Positions 52,249 to 59,551 of a DNA stretch of 64,000 nucleotides are shown in pieces. How positions within the stretch are numbered: position 1 is the first letter of the stretch; each line of letters opens with the position of its first letter. The notes beneath the pieces are model-generated. The model ran no database searches. It was not told where the DNA came from and worked only from the letters and a program-made list of their open reading frames with translations. The DNA is from CAZCTC01 sp964501335 (GTDB lineage: Bacteria > Chloroflexota > Anaerolineae > B4-G1 > SLSP01): assembly GCA_964501335.1 (NCBI GenBank), contig CAZCTC010000009.1, positions 1 to 64,000 of the forward strand. The letters run 5' to 3'. The position numbers and the translations under genes are program-made.

Positions 52249-52764
52249 ATGTCTTTAACCGTCCAGTTTTCAATTATGTTCTATGAGAACAACATAGTCG
52301 AAATAAACGAAGCCGAAATCTTCGCCAACTTCGAGACCTACGCCCCGCGCCTTTGTGAAATGGAAGAGATCGAGGGTGCCTTGATCATTACAGCTCCCCA
52401 ACAAGAGCCCCTGGCCCTTTACGAAACCTTATGGTACCTGGTTGAAAACTTGAGCTTCAAAGCCATCATTCAACTGCTCAACCACCCCCAAGAATTCTTT
52501 CACCTCACCTATTACTCCTCCGATCAAGATCTGGTCATCATCCCCACACCGGATTACATCAAAATTCTGAGTGATGCCGTACCGACCGCCCGCTATAAAA
52601 AGGCCGATCTCTTTCCTCAACTCTACCGCTGCGGCTGCCGTTATCTGGAATTATTGAAAAAACTGGAAAAACAGGGGAAAACTGAAATCGACCTTGATCA
52701 CTGGCGCACCTTAAGCGAAGAAGCCCGCCAGGCATTGAGCCGCCAAAGTATGCTGGATGAATAA
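52249..52764 (+). CDS. Unassigned protein upstream of DUF4157 gene 3
   Basis: Protein of 171 residues without signal peptide. It has alternating acidic helices and strands: VQFSIMFYENNIVEINEAEIFANFETYAPRLCEMEEIEG at the start (landmarks only), LYETLWYLVENLSFKAIIQLLNH, FHLTYYSSDQDLVIIPTPDYIKIL, then a helical charged end YLELLKKLEKQGKTEIDLDHW. Net acidic composition and small size are in line with immunity or chaperone proteins, but no family is recognised. It is flanked by repeat blocks and by the promoter of the next toxin-like gene, so it is probably its own transcript or read through from the second pair. Confidence 0.65.
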   Translation: MSLTVQFSIMFYENNIVEINEAEIFANFETYAPRLCEMEEIEGALIITAPQQEPLALYETLWYLVENLSFKAIIQLLNHPQEFFHLTYYSSDQDLVIIPTPDYIKILSDAVPTARYKKADLFPQLYRCGCRYLELLKKLEKQGKTEIDLDHWRTLSEEARQALSRQSMLDE

Positions 52765-52844
52765 ATACACCTTCGCTCTGCCCATCCGGTGCCATGCTTC
52801 AGGCCGAAGCATAGCCTTTGGCATCGGTCTTTTTCATCCCCCTC

Positions 52845-52888
52845 TTGCCGAAACCCTTCTTTAAGTTATAATTAATATGAAATAACGT
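52845..52888 (+). promoter_or_regulatory. Promoter of DUF4157 gene 3, shared box with gene 2
   Basis: TTGCCG (52845-52850), 16-nt spacer, TATAAT (52867-52872), then TAATATGAAATAACGT. The hexamers, the spacer length, the GTTATAATTAA context and the downstream GAA(A)TAACGT all match the promoter at 47203. The leader is about 170 nt to ATG 53051, with AGGGGGAAAA as RBS. Confidence 0.7.
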
Positions 52889-53050
52889 AGCGTTTTGTCT
52901 TAACCTATATCCCCTTGGATCCAAACATTTCCGTTTTTCCTTTCCTGTGGATACAGCTTGCCTGCTATCCACTTTGATTCATTTAACAACACAATCCTAA
53001 CACGGCGCCTTCCTGCGCCCGATCTCAGGGATCACATAAGGGGGAAAAGC

Positions 53051-56000
53051 ATGGTCAAACCCAACCACGCAGCAGAAGTTCAGGCTGAAAAGACCCGTAA
53101 GCCTGAAATAGCAAAACCAGTCGTTCAACCCAGTCCGCTGGAAGCGGCCGGCATCGATCCGGCAATGCTCTACAGCGGAGGAACCGTCGAAGCCCAGGTC
53201 AATACCCTCAACCATCTCCAATCCGTCCAACGTCAGGCCGCCGTCGAACACATCAATCAAACTCAAGGCAACCGCCATGTCCAGACCGTTGTATCGGTCA
53301 TGACAGCCCCGGCGGAAAAACAGCAAGAAGCCGCCCCTGCGGCCCAGGCCGAAACCAAAACCGCAAAAACAGAGACCGCCGGAACCGATGCCAAAGCGGC
53401 TTCCGGCGCTGCCGCCCCACGCAAAGGCGGCATGGCCGGCAAACCCGGAATGAATCTCTTGCAAGAGATCTCCGGCCTGCCCCCTCTCCCCGAAAATCTG
53501 ACCAATCAAGGCCAGGCCGGAGCCGGTGAAAAAGAAGGCGCCAAACCCGCGGCCGCTGAAAAAACGGGTGCCAAACCCGCCACAGCGGAGAAACCCGGTG
53601 CTGCCTCCGAAAAAGCCGGCGCCAAACCCGCCGCTGCCGCAGAAAAAGCGGGCGCGAAGCCTGCTCCCACAGCCAAACCCGCCGGGGCAGCTCCCCAGGC
53701 GGCCAAACCCGCCGCCCCGGCCGCCAAACCGACCGTCAAACCTGCGGCTCCGGCCTCGCAACCGGCAGCCTCCCCGGCCGCCCATGCCGCTGCGGTTCAG
53801 ACTAAACTCTCTGTCAGTCAACCCGGCGATCCCTATGAGGTCGAGGCCGACCGCGTCGCCGATGAAGTGATGCGCATGCCCGGCCGCGCCACCCCGCCCG
53901 AAGATCCCAACGACAACGAAAATCACAATAACGTGGGCGGCGAAATCTCCCCGATCCAGCGCAAAGGCGCCGGGGCCCCCCAGACCTCAGAAAAAACCGA
54001 AACTCAAATTCAACAGATGCGCGGCGGCGGTCAGCCCATGCCCGACTCCGAACGCGACTTCTTTGAACCCCGCATGGGCGTCGATCTGAGCGGGGTCCGC
54101 GTCCACACCGGCGGCGACGCCATCCAGCTGAGCCGCGATCTCCAGGCCCGCGCCTTCACCATCGGCAGCGACGTCGCTTTCAACTCCGGCGAATACCAGC
54201 CCGGCACGCCCGAAGGCCGCCGGCTGATGGCCCACGAACTGACCCACGTCGTCCAGCAGGGCGGCGCCGGCCAGTTAAGCCGTAAATCCAAAAACGGCAA
54301 GAACATCCAGCGCACCGCCTTTGACGCCATCCAGCGCCTGCCCATGATCCAGCGGGAAGGCGAAGCCGGCACAACCAGCCCCACACCGACCCCTGAAGAA
54401 AAAGCCGCTGCGGATGCCGCCGCGGCCCGGGCCGAAGCCATCGCCGCCGCCGCCCGCCAGCAGGGACAGACCGCCATCGGCCAATCGCGCGCCGATCAGA
54501 CCGAAGCGCAGACGGCCGGCGAGGCTCCCCGCCAGGAAGCCGCCGCCTCTCAAGCCCAGGGCCCCGTCCAGGAAACTGAAAAAGCCGCTCTTCAGGCTGA
54601 AGTCGTCTCCAAAGCCGCCGCCTCCTTCACGGCAGCCCTGACAGCCCACACCGCGGCCGCTCAAAACGCCGTGGCCGCCGCCACCCAAAGCGTCCAGGCC
54701 GCCGCCGCGCAGGCCACCGAAAAAGCCGCCACCCAGGCCGCCGCCGCTCAAGGCGCCCAGGTCCTGGCCCAGCAAGCCGCCGCTGCCGGTGGTGGAGGGG
54801 GCGGTGGTGGTGGAGCCGCCGATGCCGCGACCGCCGCCGCAAAAGCCGCCGTCCAGAAAGCCTACGACTCCGCGACGGCCGCCGGAGCCCAGGACCCCAA
54901 GTCCGCTGAGGAAGATCCGGGCTACCAGACCACCAAGAGCGCGGCCGAATCTACCGCCCAAGAACAACAAACCCACGAAGAGGCTCAGGGCAAAGCAGAT
55001 GCCGCTCAGGCCGCCGTGGAATCCCCGGCCAGCGAACTGGAAAGCCAGGCCCAATCCAACCAGGTCAACGAGATGGAAGGCGCCCCCACCCCCGACTTCG
55101 ATGCGGCCGCCTTCAAGGCCCAACTGATGGAACGCATTGCCGCTCTGGCCCCCTCGACCTCCGAGCAGGCCGACAACTTCAAAGAAGGCGGCGCGCTCAA
55201 CGGCCTCAAGGGTGAAATGCAGGGCACCGTCAAAACCAACCAGGATGCCTCCGTCGGACCGATCAAAGAGGCGGAAAGTGCCACACCGGATGCCAGCTCG
55301 GTCACGCCTAAACCCGTCACCCCGCTGACGCCCGAAGAAGCCGGCGCCGAACCGGCCGCCATCGGAGCCGAAAACGCCGTGCCCAAAGTCAAGGGCCAGG
55401 AACAGGTTGAAACGCCGCTGCAGGAAAGCAGCGCCGCCCTCGATCAGCAAATGGCCGATGCCGAAATCACCGAAGAACAGCTGCAAAAATCCAACGAACC
55501 GGCCTTCACCGGCGCGCTGGAAGCCAAGACCGGCGCCCAGACCGACGCCGCCGCGGCCGCCCCGGCCTATCGCGCCCAGGAACAGAGTCAAATCGCCGGC
55601 GCGGAAACCGAAGCCGTCGCCGCCGCTCAGGCCAGCATGGCCGAAATGCACGGGATGCGCGTAGACCAGTTCACCCAGGTCCAGGGGCGCCAGGATCAGA
55701 CCAAGACCGAAGACGAACAGGCGCGCGTCAAGATTGCGACCGATATCCAGACCATCTACACCGAAACCAAGACCGAAGTGGAAGGCATCCTCAGCGGACT
55801 CGACACCAAAGTCAACCAGATCTTCGACGACGGCGCCGCGGCCGCCAAGACCGCCTTCGAAAATTACGTCGACGCCAAGATGGACGCCTACAAAGAGAAA
55901 CGCTACGGCGGCATGTTCGGCTGGGCCCAGTGGATCGCCGACAAAGTCATGGGCATGCCGTCCGAGGTCAATGCCTTCTACACCGAAGGCCGCCAGCTCT

Positions 56001-58063
56001 ACATCGACAAGATGGATGCCGTCATCGACAATGTCGTCGCCGTGATCGGCACCACCCTGGCCGAGGCCAAAGCCGCCATCGCCAAGGGCAAGCAGAAGAT
56101 TCAGGATTACGTCAATCAACTGCCCCAGAACCTGCGCGAGGTCGGTCAGAACGCCGCCAACGAAATCCAGAGCAAGTTCGATGAATTGACCCAATCGGTC
56201 GACGCCAAACAGGGCGAACTGATCGATACGCTGGCCAATAAGTACAACGAAAACCTGCAAGCCATCGACGCCCAAATCGAAGAAATGAAAGCCGCCAACA
56301 AGGGCCTGGTCGATGCGGCCATGGAGGCCATCGGCGGTGTCATCAAGACCATCCTGGAACTCAAGGACATGCTGTTAAGCGTCCTCGCCCGGGCCGCCGA
56401 CGCCGTCATGTTGATCCTCAAAGATCCCATCGGCTTCCTCGGCAACCTCATCCAGGGCATCAAGCAGGGCTTCCTGAACTTCGTCGCCAACATCGGCACC
56501 CACCTGAAGAACGGCTTCATGGAATGGCTCTTCGGCGCCGTCGCCGAAACCGGCATCCAGCTGCCCAAGCAATTCGACCTTCAAGGTATCCTCGACCTGG
56601 TCCTCCAGGTTCTGGGTATCACCTGGGCCAATATCCGCTCCCGCGCAGTCAAGATCCTGGGCGAACCGGTGGTCGGTGCTTTGGAAAAGGCCTTTGAAAT
56701 GTTCAAGATCATCCAGGAAAAGGGTCTGGGCGGCCTCTGGGAATATATCAAAGAACAGCTCGGCAACCTGCAAACCATGGTGGTCGACGGCATCAAGGAT
56801 ATGGTCATCACCCAGATCATTCAGGCCGGGATTCAGTGGTTGATCGGCATCCTGGGCGGGCCGGCCGGCGCCTTCATCAAAGCGGCCAAAGCGATCTATG
56901 ATGTAGTGATGTGGTTCGTCAACAACGCCTCCAAGATCATGGGCCTGATCAACGCCATCATCGACTCGGTCACCGCCATCGCCAACGGCGATCTCAGCGG
57001 CGCCGCCAAATACGTCGAAGACTCCCTGGCCAAGATGATCCCCATCGCCATCGGCTTCCTGGCCAACCTGCTCGGCCTGGGCAAGATCACCGACAAGATC
57101 AAGGACATCATCAAGAAGATCCAGGCCCCCATCAACAAGGCCATCGACTGGGTACTCACCAAGGCCAAAGAGTACGCCAAGAAATTCGCCAAGATGCTGG
57201 GACTGGGAAAGAATGAAAAGGATGAGAAAGATGACAAAGATAAAGATGATCCCCGCGTAAAACCCGGATTGGAGGCTCTGTACGCCGAGGAAAAAGCCCG
57301 TGCCACTGAAGGCGGGATCAATCAGAAGGAAGCTAATGAAATTGCTCAGAACGTCAAAACCAAGCATCCCGTCTTCGCATCCATCACCCCGATAGAAGGG
57401 GCCAGTAGCTGGGATTATGAATATACAGTTCAACGGGCAAAAGCCTCGGGCAAGGAACCGAAAGAGGGCGGAAAACCCTACAACTCCAAGCTAAACAGTA
57501 AAGGGAATATCACTGGTAACTTTGCCGACTTTGATTGGAGTGGTTACCCAACTCAAGCCACTGCCCATCCCGCTAATCTTAAATACAAGAATGCTGGAAA
57601 TGGTTCGGTCCCGCAACCAACTGGAACTTACGAGCTAGCGGGAGATGAAACTGGGGGGTCTGTCCATACGGATGCCTGGCGCACACTAATAACTGATAAG
57701 AAAAACACCTATAAGACAAAACTGCAAGGCATTGAAAGTAAGAATGCAGGCGATGAAAATAAAACCAGAAATGCATTACTGCAAGAAATCAAGCCTGCCA
57801 GCAACAGCGGTTGGGACCAAAAATCGATTCCGCAGGTAATCGAGGATGGATCCAAGTACATGGTGGAAAAAGACTATAACAATATGACGTACGAAGATAT
57901 TTACCTTGTAGATTGGCAAGAGCACCATGTTAAACCGGTAAGTTTCAGTGGTTCGCCTACCAGCGCCAAGAATCTAATCTTCCTCCGAGCAACTGAGCAT
58001 TATCCAATCACAGGATGGTGGAACAGCAGAATGAGCACCTTAAAACAGGCTTTTAATAAGTAG
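53051..58063 (+). CDS. DUF4157 polymorphic toxin-like protein 3 with HNH nuclease C terminus
   Basis: Largest protein of the window, 1670 residues. N terminus: PSPLEAAGIDPAMLYSGG, and QGNRHVQ at about 72. A low-complexity Ala/Pro/Lys linker follows, then LSVSQPGDPYEVEAD (253) and DUF4157 with HELTHVVQQ (395-399). Next is an Ala/Gln-rich region with a run of nine Gly (about residue 580), then the helical trunk shared with protein 1 (TEEQLQKSNEPAF, GILDLVLQVLGITWANIRSR, LGGPAGAFIKAAK). After SITPIEGASSWDY the sequence departs. The end is HNH-like: WQEHHVKPVSFSG (His1625/1626), AKNLIFL (Asn1641), ATEHYPITGWWN (His1650). It would cut DNA or RNA in a target cell. Composition becomes AT-rich at about 57400. 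Confidence 0.87.
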   Translation: MVKPNHAAEVQAEKTRKPEIAKPVVQPSPLEAAGIDPAMLYSGGTVEAQVNTLNHLQSVQRQAAVEHINQTQGNRHVQTVVSVMTAPAEKQQEAAPAAQAETKTAKTETAGTDAKAASGAAAPRKGGMAGKPGMNLLQEISGLPPLPENLTNQGQAGAGEKEGAKPAAAEKTGAKPATAEKPGAASEKAGAKPAAAAEKAGAKPAPTAKPAGAAPQAAKPAAPAAKPTVKPAAPASQPAASPAAHAAAVQTKLSVSQPGDPYEVEADRVADEVMRMPGRATPPEDPNDNENHNNVGGEISPIQRKGAGAPQTSEKTETQIQQMRGGGQPMPDSERDFFEPRMGVDLSGVRVHTGGDAIQLSRDLQARAFTIGSDVAFNSGEYQPGTPEGRRLMAHELTHVVQQGGAGQLSRKSKNGKNIQRTAFDAIQRLPMIQREGEAGTTSPTPTPEEKAAADAAAARAEAIAAAARQQGQTAIGQSRADQTEAQTAGEAPRQEAAASQAQGPVQETEKAALQAEVVSKAAASFTAALTAHTAAAQNAVAAATQSVQAAAAQATEKAATQAAAAQGAQVLAQQAAAAGGGGGGGGGAADAATAAAKAAVQKAYDSATAAGAQDPKSAEEDPGYQTTKSAAESTAQEQQTHEEAQGKADAAQAAVESPASELESQAQSNQVNEMEGAPTPDFDAAAFKAQLMERIAALAPSTSEQADNFKEGGALNGLKGEMQGTVKTNQDASVGPIKEAESATPDASSVTPKPVTPLTPEEAGAEPAAIGAENAVPKVKGQEQVETPLQESSAALDQQMADAEITEEQLQKSNEPAFTGALEAKTGAQTDAAAAAPAYRAQEQSQIAGAETEAVAAAQASMAEMHGMRVDQFTQVQGRQDQTKTEDEQARVKIATDIQTIYTETKTEVEGILSGLDTKVNQIFDDGAAAAKTAFENYVDAKMDAYKEKRYGGMFGWAQWIADKVMGMPSEVNAFYTEGRQLYIDKMDAVIDNVVAVIGTTLAEAKAAIAKGKQKIQDYVNQLPQNLREVGQNAANEIQSKFDELTQSVDAKQGELIDTLANKYNENLQAIDAQIEEMKAANKGLVDAAMEAIGGVIKTILELKDMLLSVLARAADAVMLILKDPIGFLGNLIQGIKQGFLNFVANIGTHLKNGFMEWLFGAVAETGIQLPKQFDLQGILDLVLQVLGITWANIRSRAVKILGEPVVGALEKAFEMFKIIQEKGLGGLWEYIKEQLGNLQTMVVDGIKDMVITQIIQAGIQWLIGILGGPAGAFIKAAKAIYDVVMWFVNNASKIMGLINAIIDSVTAIANGDLSGAAKYVEDSLAKMIPIAIGFLANLLGLGKITDKIKDIIKKIQAPINKAIDWVLTKAKEYAKKFAKMLGLGKNEKDEKDDKDKDDPRVKPGLEALYAEEKARATEGGINQKEANEIAQNVKTKHPVFASITPIEGASSWDYEYTVQRAKASGKEPKEGGKPYNSKLNSKGNITGNFADFDWSGYPTQATAHPANLKYKNAGNGSVPQPTGTYELAGDETGGSVHTDAWRTLITDKKNTYKTKLQGIESKNAGDENKTRNALLQEIKPASNSGWDQKSIPQVIEDGSKYMVEKDYNNMTYEDIYLVDWQEHHVKPVSFSGSPTSAKNLIFLRATEHYPITGWWNSRMSTLKQAFNK

Positions 58064-58300
58064 TCAATCACTAACAATAAAGAGGTCTTTACTAATCCAG
58101 GATTGAGCTAAGGTAATGCGTATTGAGTAATGTGGAAATTAAATTACTTAATACGCATTACCTTGTTTTTGCGCAAAAATGGCAAGGGACCAAGGCTCTT
58201 CCATTATTGAAACGAACCTTAACCGTTTCCGTCTTTTTCCTGGGACGGGGCCCCAGGAAAAAGCTCGGCAAACAAAGTATTTTCATCAAGGAGAAAAAAG
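58064..58300 (+). promoter_or_regulatory. Two-hairpin gap between HNH toxin-like gene and HEAT gene
   Basis: Bases 58110-58131 and 58143-58164 form a 22-bp stem (AAGGTAATGCGTATTGAGTA and complement, one G-U pair) with an 11-nt loop, followed by TTGTTTTT, a convincing terminator. A second stem, TTTTTCCTGGG / CCCAGGAAAAA with an ACGGGGC-type loop, lies at 58233-58262. The HEAT gene's AAGGAG is at 58288-58293. The layout could reduce read-through from toxin to immunity gene or attenuate it. Confidence 0.65.
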
Positions 58301-59455
58301 TTGGACGAACTATCAGCTTTAATACAAAAAGCCAAAAAAGGAGGTAGCAATGCAACCGAAATTATCAATGAGTTAGCCAACAAGGGAGCATCAGCAGCAC
58401 CGACCATCATTACATCTATCAAAAGAAACCGTTCCGGCAATATAACTCCTTTGAAAAATGCCCTCCTTTTAATGGATGATCCCAATCTCCTTTCTCTCAT
58501 ACCTGACTTACTCAAAGATGAATCTGGAACGATCCGACTGGTCGCCATCCAGATGCTTGCTCAAATCCGTGAAGAAACCGCTTTCAACTTGCTCTGTGAA
58601 GAGCTGGATAAACAGCCTCGATTGGGAAATAATGCAAATTGGGCAGCCGATGCATTAGGAGAACGCGGGGATGACCGCGCCATCCCTCTGTTAGCTGAAG
58701 TTTTAAAAAAACTCACCCCTTATGATACCAATGAAATTCTCTCAACCGCAACGGCCCTCGCCAAACTAGGGGATCAAAGTGGAGCATCCCATATCATCAA
58801 ATTGGTTCAATCCAAAGAAATGGACGTAAGCCTGGAAGCTTCTGCAAAACTGCCTTATGTTGTGGGAACAGGTCTGTTCGCAACCTCAATAGAAAAATTA
58901 AATAATTCCACTGTCAGGGAAATTTCAAAAAACTGCCTGGAATCACTTATCTATTTAGGGACTCGCGAAGTTGTCGAAGAATTACTCAAACAGCTAACAC
59001 GTCCCCTAATCCAGGATTATGTCTTACTTCGAGACACAGAAGATTCCAGCCTTCCGGAATCAGCATTGGCGGGACTTTACGACATTACGGGAGCCCAGGA
59101 TATCTTCAAATCTTTTGACACTGTCGCTAAAATCAACGAATGGTGGAAAAAAGAACGACCAACTTACCACCCCCAAATCGGATATCGGTTTGGAAAACCG
59201 CGCCAGATAAACGATATAATCCAGAATCTGGAATCCCAACCTAAACTTCGCCGCTCCATCCTCAAAGAATTAAGAATTATAACGGGACAAACATTTGGAT
59301 TAAATCCATTTATACCTCTCCTCTATCAAAATATAAACACTGCGGTTCCAAATGCTCTGGCATGGTTAAATAAAGAAGGATCCAAATTCGAGCCCGGGAA
59401 ACTTTATAAATATGGGCATTTACAAGATATATCCATTGCTTTCCAAAACATCTGA
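58301..59455 (+). CDS. HEAT-repeat protein, candidate immunity for the HNH toxin
   Basis: All-helical repeat protein of 384 residues, AT-rich, without export signal. Paired helices recur: LLSLIPDLLKDESGTIRLVAIQMLAQI, AADALGERGDDRAIPLLAEVLKKL and TATALAKLGDQSGASHIIKLVQS, the pattern of HEAT/PBS-lyase repeats. The C-terminal part (INEWWKKERPTYHPQIGYRFGKPRQI) leaves this pattern. The start codon is TTG at 58301, supported by AAGGAG 7 nt upstream and by homology-like repeats starting at once. Position directly after the HNH gene and matching base composition suggest immunity; HEAT-like proteins are used as immunity proteins in other systems. A scaffold role is the alternative. Confidence 0.72.
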   Translation: MDELSALIQKAKKGGSNATEIINELANKGASAAPTIITSIKRNRSGNITPLKNALLLMDDPNLLSLIPDLLKDESGTIRLVAIQMLAQIREETAFNLLCEELDKQPRLGNNANWAADALGERGDDRAIPLLAEVLKKLTPYDTNEILSTATALAKLGDQSGASHIIKLVQSKEMDVSLEASAKLPYVVGTGLFATSIEKLNNSTVREISKNCLESLIYLGTREVVEELLKQLTRPLIQDYVLLRDTEDSSLPESALAGLYDITGAQDIFKSFDTVAKINEWWKKERPTYHPQIGYRFGKPRQINDIIQNLESQPKLRRSILKELRIITGQTFGLNPFIPLLYQNINTAVPNALAWLNKEGSKFEPGKLYKYGHLQDISIAFQNI

Positions 59456-59486
59456 CTTCCATAGTTTTATCTCGTAACACACAACA

Positions 59487-59513
59487 CGCCGCGCCCTCAA
59501 TGAGGGCGCGGCG
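59487..59513 (-). terminator. Terminator of surface gene 1
   Basis: Thirteen-bp perfect stem CGCCGCGCCCTCA with a single-base turn centre, 38 nt beyond the stop codon of the minus-strand gene. Nearly identical to 62267-62295. Confidence 0.75.
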
Positions 59514-59551
59514 ATTATCTTCCAGTCTTCCAGCCTTCCCGTCTGCCGATC

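Noticed and set aside
58123..58347. 74-codon frame after the HNH gene
   Set aside because: It begins in the 22-bp hairpin, overlaps the HEAT gene start in another frame and has no clear RBS.
40549..59455. Complete contractile injection system
   Set aside because: Only effector-like DUF4157 proteins are present; no sheath, tube, baseplate or ATPase gene was seen in the window.
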